A DNA stretch of 64,000 nucleotides from Candidatus Planktophila sp. (lineage in GTDB: Bacteria > Actinomycetota > Actinomycetes > Nanopelagicales > Nanopelagicaceae), in the NCBI GenBank assembly GCA_017858325.1, contig JAFMBT010000006.1:1-64000 (forward strand), written 5' to 3'. Position numbers and translations under genes: made by a program. The notes under the pieces are model-generated. The model saw nothing but the letters and a program-made list of their open reading frames with translations. It did not search any database and was not told where the DNA came from. Shown here piece by piece: positions 53,644-62,588 of this stretch. Position 1 is the first letter of the stretch, and the number at the start of each line of letters is the position of its first letter.

Positions 53644-55114
53644 CCTTGCGGGCTCGTTTTACAATATTTCGAATCATTGTTGGAAATACAAAAAGATGTA
53701 GCGGTGCAATCGCATGCCAATACAGCTGCCCACCTAATCCACGTGGATAAAATGTTGCTTCTTGCACGATATGTGTCTTTCCATTTTCTGAATCGACGGT
53801 AAATTCAAGCCACGCTTTCCCAGGTAGGACCATCTCTGCATAGAGTTTTAATCTGCGACCAGGTTCAAGTTCCTCTACTCGCCAAAAATCTAGGCTCTCG
53901 CCAATACGTAAGAAATCAGGATCACGCCGTCCGCGGCGCAGACCGACTCCACCGACACCACGATCGATGAGTCCGCGTGCCCACCATAAAAAGTCAGAAC
54001 CAAACCATCCATGTTCTCCGCCGATACCTTCGATCTGGCGCCAGATTTTTTCAGCTGAAACATCTGTGATTACTTCACGACGGTCGCGTAAAACTGCTTC
54101 ACCTGCCCACTCGGGATCTCCTTGGGCTTTCTGCCACGGGGCTGTTGGACTTGTTGCATCTGACCAACGAGTTTCAACGCTATGTGCGCTAATTTTTGAA
54201 AGCGCCAGAGTCATTGCAGTCGAGACATCGGTAAGACCTTCAGGCGGCGGTGGAATAGTTGCATTGATGCTCTTTGCCGGGTCTGCCACAACTTCACTAA
54301 TAAGCGAACCGACAAGTGGACGAGCTAACGCAGTTGGCACGGGTGTGACTAAACCAATCCATAAACTGGATAGCCCCGGAGTAAGAACGGGAATCTTTAC
54401 AATGATGCGCTTTTTGAGCCCAGATAGCTTTGCAAACTTCTGCATCATATCCGCGTAGGTCAGAACTTCAGGGCCACCGATATCAAAAACTTTTCCAACT
54501 GGTGCTGGAAGAAGCGCTGCATTTTTTAAGTAATATAAAATATCGCGAATTGCGATGGGGTGCGTGCGGTTCATTACCCATTTTGGAGTTGTCATGATCG
54601 GCAAGCGGTGAGTTAAGTGACGCAACATTTCAAAGCTGGCAGAGCCCGAACCGATAATTATTCCGGCACGTAACTCCATGACCGGCACCGATGTACTTGC
54701 TAACTCTGCTCCTGTGCGAGCGCGCGATGCTAAGTGCTTGCTGATGTTCTTATCATTTGCGATTCCACCTAGGTAGACAATCTGTGAGACGCCTGCAGCT
54801 TCAGCCGCCTGCGCGAAATCGCGCGCCATCTTCGCCTCGATCTCATCGAAATCTGGACCGAGATTAATTGAGTGCAGAAGGTAATACGCCGTATGAATGC
54901 CAGTGAGCGCGCTATCAAGATCTGCACGATTTTCGGCGCTGCCTTCACTAATTTCAACCGAAGATGCCCATGGTTGTCCTTGAATTTTGTGCCAATCGCG
55001 AACCAAAATTCGCACATCTAATTTTTCTTCGATCAGGGTGCGCACTAACCGCCCACCGACATAGCCCGATGCCCCTGTGACGAGGTAGAGCCGCTTTTCA
55101 CTCTTCGGATTCAT
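53636..55114 (-). CDS. NAD(P)-binding SDR-type protein with C-terminal DUF2867 domain
   Basis: 492 residues from ATG 55114 (MNPKSEKRLYLVTGAS), 13 codons below the frame's first ATG; a -10 box seven bases upstream supports this start. N-terminal atypical SDR (about 1-300): YLVTGASGYVGGRLVRTLI, ILVRDWHKI, AYYLLHSINLG near 80, IVYLGGIAND near 113. C-terminal DUF2867/SRPBCC-like domain (about 320-490): WFGSDFLWWARGLIDRGVGG and LEFTVDSENGKTHIVQEATF, ending WHAIAPLHLFVFPTMIRNIV. Such fusions are common in Actinobacteria; a quinone or lipid-related substrate is a guess. Divergent from ndh. Confidence 0.88.
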   Translation of the reverse strand: MNPKSEKRLYLVTGASGYVGGRLVRTLIEEKLDVRILVRDWHKIQGQPWASSVEISEGSAENRADLDSALTGIHTAYYLLHSINLGPDFDEIEAKMARDFAQAAEAAGVSQIVYLGGIANDKNISKHLASRARTGAELASTSVPVMELRAGIIIGSGSASFEMLRHLTHRLPIMTTPKWVMNRTHPIAIRDILYYLKNAALLPAPVGKVFDIGGPEVLTYADMMQKFAKLSGLKKRIIVKIPVLTPGLSSLWIGLVTPVPTALARPLVGSLISEVVADPAKSINATIPPPPEGLTDVSTAMTLALSKISAHSVETRWSDATSPTAPWQKAQGDPEWAGEAVLRDRREVITDVSAEKIWRQIEGIGGEHGWFGSDFLWWARGLIDRGVGGVGLRRGRRDPDFLRIGESLDFWRVEELEPGRRLKLYAEMVLPGKAWLEFTVDSENGKTHIVQEATFYPRGLGGQLYWHAIAPLHLFVFPTMIRNIVKRARKDA

Positions 55115-55127
55115 GAGGTTCAGCCTA
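55115..55127 (-). promoter_or_regulatory. -10 box of the SDR-DUF2867 gene
   Basis: Minus-strand TAGGCT (55127-55122) lies seven bases before ATG 55114 and shares its TA step (55126-55127) with the divergent ndh box. Confidence 0.5.
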
Positions 55128-55137
55128 GACTGCAGAC
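55126..55137 (+). promoter_or_regulatory. Leaderless -10 box of ndh
   Basis: TAGACT (55126-55131), six bases, then ATG 55138. Only 23 bp separate the two divergent start codons. Confidence 0.6.
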
Positions 55138-56370
55138 ATGGCAACTTCCACACGACCCCGCGTGGTCATTCTTGGCGCCGGCTTTGGTGGCCTAGCAACG
55201 GCGCGCGCCTTAGCTGGTAAGGCCGAAGTGATCGTGGTCGACCGCCACAACTACCAAACTTTCTTGCCGCTTTTGTATCAGGTTTCTACCGCCGGCCTTG
55301 CCGCAGATCACGTGGCACATCCAGTACGTGGCATCTTAAATAAAGATAAAATCAAGTTTCGTATGGGATCACCGATCTCAGTTGATCACAAGAACAAGTC
55401 GGTTAAATTGGACTCCAGCGAGAGCTTAGATTTTGATCACTTGGTTGTCGCACTTGGATCTTCCACAAATGATTTTGGAATTCCAGGTGTTGCCGAATAT
55501 GGGCTAGGAATGAAAAATGTCCACGAGGCTATTGCGATTCGAGCTGAGATTATGCGCCGCTTTGAAGATCTCTGTCGCTTTGAAGATGAGACTCGCTTAA
55601 GCATCTCGGTTATTGGTGGAGGCCCAACAGGTGTTGAGATGGCGGGTGCGATTGCCGAACTTGTTCGGGGGCCGTTACGTAATGATCATAAACATGCATC
55701 TGAACATATTGATATCTACTTGATTGAAGCAGGGCCACGAATCCTGCCGATGTTCTCCGAAAAACTTTCTAATCGCGCACAGCGTGACCTGGAAAAGATG
55801 GGTGTTACGGTAAAACTCAATACCGCAGTGCAAGAGGTAAAGCCGCGCAGTATTTTGATTAAGGGCGCGGATTCAATTCCATCTGAGGTAACAATTTGGG
55901 CAGCTGGGGTAAAAGGTGAGCCAACGGGTGCAATCCTTAATCTTCCACTCGATGGCACTCGCATCAGCGTTGATCCAACACTTGCGGTTTCGCATTATCC
56001 ATATGTCTGGGCCATCGGCGATATTTCAGGTGCTAAAGGTAAGGATGGACGTTTCTTGCCTCAGGTTGCACCTGTTGCAATGCAGCAAGGGCGTTTTGTT
56101 GCCGCACAAATAATTAAGCTAGCTGCTGGTAAAGCGCTACAACCATTTAAGTATCGCGATAAGGGTTCTATGGCAACGATCGGCCGACATAAGGCTGTTG
56201 TACAAGTTGGTAATTTCACAATGACAGGAATTCTGGCTTGGTATGCCTGGCTCTGGCTACACCTTTTCTATCTCTTAGGTGGAAGTAATAAAATTGGCAC
56301 GATGGCTGATTGGACGTGGAATTACCTGACATTTGATCGCGGCAACCGACACATTATGGACAGCATGTAG
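55138..56370 (+). CDS. ndh: Type II NADH:quinone dehydrogenase (NDH-2)
   Basis: Single-subunit, non-proton-pumping NADH dehydrogenase at the inner face of the membrane. 410 residues: FAD loop VVILGAGFGGLATARALAG near residue 9, quinone-site region NYQTFLPLLYQVSTAGL near 38, NADH loop SVIGGGPTGVEMAGAIAEL near 160, FAD-closing VWAIGDISGA near 290 and QVAPVAMQQGRFVAAQI near 308. The C-terminal amphipathic region (ILAWYAWLWLHLFYLLGG) anchors it to the membrane. The hydrolase gene follows 2 bp after the stop. Confidence 0.95.
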   Translation: MATSTRPRVVILGAGFGGLATARALAGKAEVIVVDRHNYQTFLPLLYQVSTAGLAADHVAHPVRGILNKDKIKFRMGSPISVDHKNKSVKLDSSESLDFDHLVVALGSSTNDFGIPGVAEYGLGMKNVHEAIAIRAEIMRRFEDLCRFEDETRLSISVIGGGPTGVEMAGAIAELVRGPLRNDHKHASEHIDIYLIEAGPRILPMFSEKLSNRAQRDLEKMGVTVKLNTAVQEVKPRSILIKGADSIPSEVTIWAAGVKGEPTGAILNLPLDGTRISVDPTLAVSHYPYVWAIGDISGAKGKDGRFLPQVAPVAMQQGRFVAAQIIKLAAGKALQPFKYRDKGSMATIGRHKAVVQVGNFTMTGILAWYAWLWLHLFYLLGGSNKIGTMADWTWNYLTFDRGNRHIMDSM

Positions 56371-56372
56371 CA

Positions 56373-57149
56373 ATGTCTGAGTACATCGATCTTCGTGGTC
56401 ATCGTATTCGTTCCTACGAGTGGCCCCACGACGGTGAGGCGGTGCTATTACTCCATGGTGGTTTAAGCCAAACATCACATTGGGATATGCAGATACTTCC
56501 AGCAGTGGAAGATCACTTTCATGTCTTTGCTTATGACCGTACCGGACATGGCTTTACCGGTGATCAACCAGGAAGTTTCCACTTTGAATTTCAAAAAAAT
56601 GAAGCGATTGCATACTTAGAAGATGTTGTAAAAAAGCCAGCGCATATTGTGGGCTACAGCGATGGGGCAAATATTGCGCTGATGGTTGCTATAGAGCGAC
56701 CAGATCTCGTTGCCTCCATAGTCTCGATCGCAGGAAATTACGATCACACCGGTATCCATCCACTACCTGAACCAGATGGATTTATTGCCCAAGAAGATCG
56801 TGACGAATACGCAATTACTTCTCCCGATGCTCCCCACACACTTGATGAAAAAATTGCGAAGATGAGCGCGATCTGGAAGGTCGAACCAAAGATTGCTCCA
56901 GATTCGCTGACAAATATTCAATGTCCCGTCCTAGTTATGGCCGGAGATGATGATGTGGTGCGCCACGATCACACTATTGAACTCTTCGAGCGAATTCCAT
57001 TGGGCCAACTAGCAATCGTTCCTGGGACATCACATGGATTAGTTAAGGAGAAGCCGGCAATAGTCCAAGCTTTGATCGAAGACTTTCTCTCTGACTTAAG
57101 TTATCCAATAACGCGCATGCCAATTAAACGGAGCAATCCAGATCTTTAG
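56373..57149 (+). CDS. Alpha/beta hydrolase
   Basis: 258 residues of the alpha/beta-hydrolase fold. Oxyanion-hole motif LLLHGGLSQTSHWD near residue 25, nucleophile elbow HIVGYSDGANIALMVA near 93 (Ser in GYSDG), Asp in MAGDDDVVRHDH near 191 and catalytic His in PGTSHGLVKEKP near 220. A complete triad predicts esterase or lactonase-type activity; the substrate is unknown. It is tied to ndh by a 2-bp gap. Its last 4 bp overlap the convergent carbonic anhydrase. Confidence 0.9.
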   Translation: MSEYIDLRGHRIRSYEWPHDGEAVLLLHGGLSQTSHWDMQILPAVEDHFHVFAYDRTGHGFTGDQPGSFHFEFQKNEAIAYLEDVVKKPAHIVGYSDGANIALMVAIERPDLVASIVSIAGNYDHTGIHPLPEPDGFIAQEDRDEYAITSPDAPHTLDEKIAKMSAIWKVEPKIAPDSLTNIQCPVLVMAGDDDVVRHDHTIELFERIPLGQLAIVPGTSHGLVKEKPAIVQALIEDFLSDLSYPITRMPIKRSNPDL

Positions 57150-57667
57150 AAATCTTTAAATTTGATTGCACCGCTCTTAACGTCATAGATCGCGCCTATA
57201 ACTGAGACTCCCTCACGTATAAACGGGTATGCACGGATGCGAGTGAGATCTATCTCAAGGGCAGCTTCTTGATCTTTTGTCACCCGAAATTCCAGGCTTC
57301 GGGTATCTACCCCGTACTGCTTTTCGATTTCGTCGTGCAAAGTCGATTCATCGCTCTGGGCCATACGGCAATCGGTATGAGGCATCACAAGAATGCGGTC
57401 AACGTTTAAAAGATAGGTAGCAAGCACAAGCGTGCGCAGAACATCTTCAGTGACACGCGCTCCTGCATTGCGCAAGATCTTGGCATCACCTGAGCGCATA
57501 CCGACAACAGAGAGTGGATTGATTCGCGAATCCATGCAGGTCACAATCGCTAAACCTTTAGCCGCTGATCCTGTGAGCTCGCTATATTTAAAACCTTGAG
57601 CGTATTCTTTATTTGCGCTGATTAGATCGGCAAACTTCTCGTGATCGGTGTATCGCTTATTCGCCAT
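57146..57667 (-). CDS. Beta-carbonic anhydrase
   Basis: Interconverts CO2 and bicarbonate. 173 residues of the compact actinobacterial beta class. Zinc ligands and the Asp-Arg pair are in VTCMDSRINPL near residue 38 and MPHTDCRMA near 95. Bicarbonate is needed by the PEP carboxylase of this genome. GAGAGG lies six bases before the ATG. It is 25 bp downstream of tRNA-Thr on the same strand with no terminator between, so the tRNA promoter may drive it. Confidence 0.93.
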   Translation of the reverse strand: MANKRYTDHEKFADLISANKEYAQGFKYSELTGSAAKGLAIVTCMDSRINPLSVVGMRSGDAKILRNAGARVTEDVLRTLVLATYLLNVDRILVMPHTDCRMAQSDESTLHDEIEKQYGVDTRSLEFRVTKDQEAALEIDLTRIRAYPFIREGVSVIGAIYDVKSGAIKFKDF

Positions 57668-57691
57668 CTATGCCTCTCTTTGAATTCATGG

Positions 57692-57763
57692 AGCCCCCCG
57701 TCAGGATTGAACTGACGACCTTCCGCTTACAAGGCGGATGCTCTACCACTGAGCTAGGGAGGC
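57692..57763 (-). tRNA. tRNA-Thr (anticodon TGT)
   Basis: Minus-strand cloverleaf of 72 nt. Acceptor GCCTCCC pairs with GGGGGGC (one T-G pair), anticodon stem TCCGC/GCGGA, loop CTTGTAA with anticodon TGT for ACA codons. D arm GCTCAGTGGTAGAGC and T arm GTCAG/CTGAC are regular. CCA is not encoded. It lies between divergent ppx and downstream carbonic anhydrase. Confidence 0.95.
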
Positions 57764-57834
57764 CTGTCACATTTTTTACTACAGGCGCAATTATGGCAGG
57801 GGATGGGCTAATCTAAAAATCGCAGTAAGTGGAC

Positions 57835-57846
57835 TAGGTTACGTGC
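57835..57846 (+). promoter_or_regulatory. Leaderless -10 box of ppx
   Basis: TAGGTT (57835-57840), six bases, then ATG 57847. No Shine-Dalgarno site precedes the start. Confidence 0.6.
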
Positions 57847-58764
57847 ATGCGATTAGGCGTACTTGATATGGGATCAAACACGATCCATCTCCAAGTCGTC
57901 GATGCTCACCCTGGCGCTAGACCGACCCCGGCTTCAAGTCAAAAATTTGAACTTCGCCTCACGGAATATTTAGATAAAAATAATCACATCACAGATGAAG
58001 GATTCGATCTTCTCAATCATGCAATTAGCGAAGTTCTTAAACATGCCAAAGAATTTGATTGTGAGGAGATTCTCGCCTTTGCAACATCAGCAATACGTGA
58101 GGCTGATAACGGTGAAAAAATTATTGCCAAACTCCGACGTATTCATAGTATTGACTTGCAAATTCTCTCTGGCGATGAAGAAGCGCAGATAACTTTTCTA
58201 GCAGCCCGGAGATGGCTTGGTTGGTCTGCCGGTCGCTTACTCATTCTCGACATTGGTGGCGGTTCACTTGAGATGGCTGTAGGCAATGATGAATCCGCAA
58301 GCACCACACTCTCACTTCCGATTGGTGCAGGGCGTATGACTCGCGAATTTCTTACTGGTGATCCATATACCTCAAAGAGTATTAAGGCTCTGGCCCACCA
58401 TGTACAAGAGACCATTTCGCGTTCAGTTGCAGGTGAACTGGCAGAACACAATGCTGATCGAATTGTTGCAACAAGTAAAACTTTCCGGACTTTAGCCAGG
58501 CTTACAGATCACTGGTATAAAGATGGAGGTAAATACCTTGAACGCGAAGCGCTAGCCGCGGCAATTGAAAAACTAAAAGATTTGACCAATAGCCAACGCG
58601 CCTCCCTACCTGGAGTCTCTCCTAGTAGAGCTAGACAGATAGTGGCAGGAGCAATTGTTGCCGAATCCGTAATGAAACATCTCTCTATTGAAAAAGTTGA
58701 GATTTGCCCTTGGGCACTCCGTGAAGGAATCGTTTTAAAGTGGCTTGATTGGATGGAAAAGTAA
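57847..58764 (+). CDS. ppx: Exopolyphosphatase / guanosine pentaphosphatase family (Ppx/GppA)
   Basis: Cuts terminal phosphate from polyphosphate or from pppGpp. The 305-residue short form matches actinobacterial Ppx. ASKHA fold motifs: LGVLDMGSNTIHLQVVD at the start, ILAFATSAIREADNG near 78 and the second phosphate loop LLILDIGGGSLEMAVGN near 130. The HD domain of enteric Ppx is absent. It converges with the MutT1-like gene, 3 bp between stops, and lies 1 kb from ppk, which makes the polymer. Confidence 0.93.
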   Translation: MRLGVLDMGSNTIHLQVVDAHPGARPTPASSQKFELRLTEYLDKNNHITDEGFDLLNHAISEVLKHAKEFDCEEILAFATSAIREADNGEKIIAKLRRIHSIDLQILSGDEEAQITFLAARRWLGWSAGRLLILDIGGGSLEMAVGNDESASTTLSLPIGAGRMTREFLTGDPYTSKSIKALAHHVQETISRSVAGELAEHNADRIVATSKTFRTLARLTDHWYKDGGKYLEREALAAAIEKLKDLTNSQRASLPGVSPSRARQIVAGAIVAESVMKHLSIEKVEICPWALREGIVLKWLDWMEK

Positions 58765-58767
58765 GAG

Positions 58768-59676
58768 TTACTTGCTCTTCTCCACTTTTGGCGCAGGCGT
58801 CCAATCAACTGCAATTACATCACCACTGCGATGATGAAGAACAAATGAATCACCCGGCTTAAGTTCGGCCGATAAACGTTTGAAATTCTTCTTTCCAATT
58901 AACTTCTTTACAAGCTTGGGAAGTACTGGATTGTGGCTACACATCACCGATGGCTTATCGGAGAGCATCACGCTGAGGGCATAGTCCAACGCCCTCTCGC
59001 TATCTTTTTCAAAGCCAAACTCACTAATTTCGGAAGAGTAAATTGGCGTAATTCCATACTCGGCCGCCATCGCCTCGATTGTTTGAACGCATCTGATCGC
59101 ATCAGAGCTGTAAATTTTCTCAATCGCATATGGTGCATAAATCCCTGGAATTTTAGCTGCCTGAATCTGACCTACATGCTCTAAGGGGCGATCACCATCA
59201 TCGCCATCCCATAGATCACGTTTCAGCGCCTTTGCATGGCGAAGTAAAACTAGCGGTGTCGATCCGAATCCAAATTCTTCCGCCATACGAACAATCTCGC
59301 GATCATCACTATTGCTTAACTTATTAATGGCATCAGAGATTGAAAGCCATTCGATTGCATCAACTTCTTCTGGATTCGGCGTTGCTGCGTTAAATTGATC
59401 TGCCTCTGCCAACCAGTAGCGCACTTCTTTCGTGACACCGTTGACTTCATAATCAACGGTTCCGATCTCTGGTCCAAAGATTGCCTTAACGCCGGTCTCT
59501 TCCAACACCTCGCGAAAAGCTGCCTGAATATGACTTTCGCCTGCATCGACGCCACCTTTTGGAAGTGACCAATCGTCATAACGTGGGCGGTGAATAATTG
59601 CGATCCTTACATCACCATCATCAATTGCTTGCCACAGGACTGCACCAGCACCTTCGGTACGTTCAACTATTGCCAT
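58768..59676 (-). CDS. mutT1: NUDIX hydrolase fused to histidine phosphatase (MutT1-like)
   Basis: 302 residues with two domains. The NUDIX box GGVDAGESHIQAAFREVLEE (about 41-60) followed by TGV is complete and follows DWSLPK. The second half (about 150-300) is a histidine phosphatase with VLLRHAKALKRDLWDG near 158 (Arg-His core) and VMCSHNPVLPKLVKKL near 265. Mycobacterial MutT1 (Rv2985) has this same architecture, hydrolyses 8-oxo-dGTP and related nucleotides, and also sits beside ppk1. The start ATG is 2 bp after the ppk stop. Confidence 0.93.
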   Translation of the reverse strand: MAIVERTEGAGAVLWQAIDDGDVRIAIIHRPRYDDWSLPKGGVDAGESHIQAAFREVLEETGVKAIFGPEIGTVDYEVNGVTKEVRYWLAEADQFNAATPNPEEVDAIEWLSISDAINKLSNSDDREIVRMAEEFGFGSTPLVLLRHAKALKRDLWDGDDGDRPLEHVGQIQAAKIPGIYAPYAIEKIYSSDAIRCVQTIEAMAAEYGITPIYSSEISEFGFEKDSERALDYALSVMLSDKPSVMCSHNPVLPKLVKKLIGKKNFKRLSAELKPGDSFVLHHRSGDVIAVDWTPAPKVEKSK

Positions 59677-59678
59677 TA

Positions 59679-61799
59679 TTAACCCTTCGGGTTCTCATTT
59701 AAATGATGCGAATGTGCATCTAAAAGAAGTGCTCCTGTCTCAGAGGCGCTCCGGCGTATCCAAGTCTGGCCATTGAGGTGCCAACTCTGGGTGTTATCTG
59801 AAAGACCAACATCTAAAATCTCTTTCAGTTGTGCAACATGCAACTGATGATAAATTCTTACAAGACACTCCACTCTTCGATCAAGGTTGCGATGCATTAA
59901 ATCTGCCGAACCAATCCAGTACTCACTCTCGCCATCATTGAGGAAATAGAAGATACGTGAATGTTCCAGGAAGCGACCCAGCACTGAGCGGGCAGTGATA
60001 TTTTCTGAGAGACCAGGAACTCCTGCCTGTACTGAACATATTCCTCGTACTAAAAGATCGATCTTTACCCCTGCAGATGATGCTTCATAGAATTTCTCAA
60101 CAAACTCTTCATCCAAAATTGAATTGAGTTTAAGCCTTATATGGGCCTCTTTACCGGCGCGTGCATGGGTAATCTCTCGATCAATTTTTTCGATAAGAGC
60201 GCTACGTAAGGATTTTGGCGCTACTAATAAACGAGAATATGTAGATTGCGGAGCAAAGCCTGATAATTGATTGAAGAGTTTGGTGAGATCCTCGGTTAAC
60301 TCTTCATCGGCGCTCAGCAAGCCAAGATCTTCATAAGTACGCGCCGTCTTGGGATTGTAATTACCTGTTCCCACGTGGGCATATCTATGAATACCGCTAT
60401 GTTCATCGCGAATAACAAGTGAGAGCTTGGCATGGGTTTTAAGTCCCATCAGACCATAGACAACGTGTACGCCGGCTGCTTCAAGTTTTCTCGCCCAACG
60501 CACATTTGCCTGCTCATCAAAACGAGCACGGATTTCGATAACGGCAAGCACCTGCTTACCCGATTCAGCAGCTTCAATCAGGGCCGCGACAATCGGTGAG
60601 TCACCAGATGTTCTATAGAGCGTCTGCTTAATTGCCAAAACTTTTGGATCCGCCGCCGCGTGATTTAGGAAATCAACAACTGAACGTGTAAATGAGTCAT
60701 ATGGATGGTGTAACAAAATTTCGCCTTGGCGCATCGCCGAGAAATAGACGTCGTGATCTTCTTCATCGATACCAGCAAGTGGTTTAGGAGTCTTGGAGGT
60801 AAATGGTGGAAAATGAAGGTCTATACCCTTGAGATCAGCAATCTTAGAAAGGTCTTGCAAATTAACCGGGTGACCTGAACGAATCACATTAAGGGGGTCA
60901 ATCTCGAGCTCTTCCATCAGCATCTCGAGAAGCTCTTGATTCACACCTGTTTCAACCTCAAGGCGTACAGGTGGGCCAAAGCGGCGTAGAAGAAGTTCTT
61001 GCTCAAGACTTGATAACAAGTCATCAGATTCATCTTCATCAATGTCAAGATCTTGGTTACGCGTGACTCTAAATACGATGTGACCGCCAATCTCCATACC
61101 AGGAAAGAGTTGATCAAGATTCTCTGCAATTAGATCCTCCAGCGGGATAAATCGCGTGGAGTTCACATCCGTTGCTATCAGACGACTAAGAATTGGGGGA
61201 ACTTTCACTCTTGCAAAGAACTTTTCTCGACTATCAGGATTAATCACACGCACACCTAAGTTAAGTGAAAGCCCTGAAATATATGGAAACGGGTGTGATG
61301 GATCTACAGCAAGTGGCGTCAACACGGGAAAGATACGAGTGCGGAAGAGTTCTTGTAGATGATCCCTCTCACTTGTCTTCAGATCTGACCAGGTAATGAG
61401 TTCGATACCTTCTTTACTCAGGGCAGGCCTGATGCTTTCTTCAAAAATTTTATACTGGTGTGCAGTCAGATCTTTGACTATCCGCGAAATCTCAGCAAGA
61501 AGTTCCTGCGGTGTAAATCCAGAAGAGTTCTTCGAAACAATGTTGTTTTCGATCTTGCGCAATACCGATGCGACTCGAACCATATAGAACTCATCGAGAT
61601 TTGATGAAAAAATCGTAAGAAATCGCACTCGCTCAAGGAGCGGAATGTCCCTATCTTCAGCTAACTCGAGAACTCGCTGATTAAATGCCAGCCAACTGAT
61701 CTCACGATCTGTCAGGTTCCCCATGCTTGGCACTCTACTAGTGTTCATGAGTTTGGTGAACGTAAGGTTACCAATGAAGGTGCGAAGAGAGAACTTCAT
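59679..61799 (-). CDS. ppk: Polyphosphate kinase 1
   Basis: Polymerises ATP gamma-phosphate into polyphosphate at the membrane. 706 residues if the ATG touching the upstream stop is used; ATG 61748 or 61724 (before NLTDREISWLAFNQRVLEL) would give a more typical N-terminus. N-domain as above; head domain with VPPILSRLI; catalytic domains with KQTLYRTSGDSPIVAALIEA near 400, the autophosphorylated His in RYAHVGTGNYNPKTARTYE near 462, VDLLVRGICSVQAG near 595 and YFLNDGESEYWIGSADLMHR near 632. Operon with mutT1-like, SGNH, rlmB and cysS. Confidence 0.96.
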   Translation of the reverse strand: MKFSLRTFIGNLTFTKLMNTSRVPSMGNLTDREISWLAFNQRVLELAEDRDIPLLERVRFLTIFSSNLDEFYMVRVASVLRKIENNIVSKNSSGFTPQELLAEISRIVKDLTAHQYKIFEESIRPALSKEGIELITWSDLKTSERDHLQELFRTRIFPVLTPLAVDPSHPFPYISGLSLNLGVRVINPDSREKFFARVKVPPILSRLIATDVNSTRFIPLEDLIAENLDQLFPGMEIGGHIVFRVTRNQDLDIDEDESDDLLSSLEQELLLRRFGPPVRLEVETGVNQELLEMLMEELEIDPLNVIRSGHPVNLQDLSKIADLKGIDLHFPPFTSKTPKPLAGIDEEDHDVYFSAMRQGEILLHHPYDSFTRSVVDFLNHAAADPKVLAIKQTLYRTSGDSPIVAALIEAAESGKQVLAVIEIRARFDEQANVRWARKLEAAGVHVVYGLMGLKTHAKLSLVIRDEHSGIHRYAHVGTGNYNPKTARTYEDLGLLSADEELTEDLTKLFNQLSGFAPQSTYSRLLVAPKSLRSALIEKIDREITHARAGKEAHIRLKLNSILDEEFVEKFYEASSAGVKIDLLVRGICSVQAGVPGLSENITARSVLGRFLEHSRIFYFLNDGESEYWIGSADLMHRNLDRRVECLVRIYHQLHVAQLKEILDVGLSDNTQSWHLNGQTWIRRSASETGALLLDAHSHHLNENPKG

Positions 61800-62576
61800 T
61801 TAATGAGGCCAAGGAATAGGTTGTGGATACTTCGGCATACGCCCATCACCTGACGAACGACCACGGAGTCTGCGAATAATCCAAGGAAGTGCGAATACAA
61901 AGAACCAGAGCACTCCAACGGCTCGCTCTTTTATCCACGGTGTTGGCTTAGCTGGTGGTAAAGGCGTGCGCCATTGCGGATCGAATTCATAACCCAGCTT
62001 TTCTAATACTGCTTCAGCGCACCGTGAATGTCCCATTGAATTTAAATGCAGACGATCAAACGCTAAGAAACGACGATCGCTAAAGAAACGCTCTCCATTT
62101 GCATCCACAATGATCGCGCCAACTTCTGCAGCAACTTCGCGGATAGATCGATTGAATGCACCGAATCGCTCTTGCCAGACTTTTGAGCCGCGGCCTTTAT
62201 TTCCAGTATCTTCCAAGACGGTAAAGAGCATCACAGTTGCACCTGTCGCAGCCAATCTACGCACAGCAGATTGATACTTTTCTTTCGCTGCGGCTGCATC
62301 AAAGCCAGGACGTAAGGCATCGTTTGCACCTGCATGAAATGAGACCAATGTGTCAGGGCCTGTGATGTATGAGATCGCAATCGGCAGCTGATCATCGATT
62401 ACTTGCTGCAGCAGCTTTCCGCGCACAGCCAGATTTGCATAGGTAAATGTTGGTGACTTCTTAGCTAGGCCATCTGCAACGCGATCGGCCCAGCCTCGGT
62501 ATAGACCGTCAATCTTCTCATCGCTCATGCCCTCGCTATACGAGTCACCACAAACGACTAGCCTGTTAAAAATCAT
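61800..62576 (-). CDS. SGNH/GDSL-type esterase with C-terminal membrane anchor
   Basis: 258 residues. The catalytic Ser is in VVCGDSYSEGM near residue 8 (GDSY instead of GDSL), oxyanion Gly/Asn in VSFHAGANDALRPG near 80, and the Asp-His pair in FDRLHLNSMGHSRCA near 175. A hydrophobic segment (VGVLWFFVFALPWII, about 220-235) followed by a basic-proline tail ends the protein. This actinobacterial type is thought to act on acylated cell-surface or lipid substrates; the exact one is unknown. It is directly followed by ppk. Confidence 0.88.
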   Translation of the reverse strand: MIFNRLVVCGDSYSEGMSDEKIDGLYRGWADRVADGLAKKSPTFTYANLAVRGKLLQQVIDDQLPIAISYITGPDTLVSFHAGANDALRPGFDAAAAKEKYQSAVRRLAATGATVMLFTVLEDTGNKGRGSKVWQERFGAFNRSIREVAAEVGAIIVDANGERFFSDRRFLAFDRLHLNSMGHSRCAEAVLEKLGYEFDPQWRTPLPPAKPTPWIKERAVGVLWFFVFALPWIIRRLRGRSSGDGRMPKYPQPIPWPH

Positions 62577-62588
62577 TGCACTTTCCTT

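Noticed and set aside
57847-58764. Treating this ppx as the partner of the eno-ftsB-DUF501-ppx cluster
   Set aside because: That cluster continues beyond the left edge, 57 kb away; this may be a separate paralogue, which cannot be decided here.
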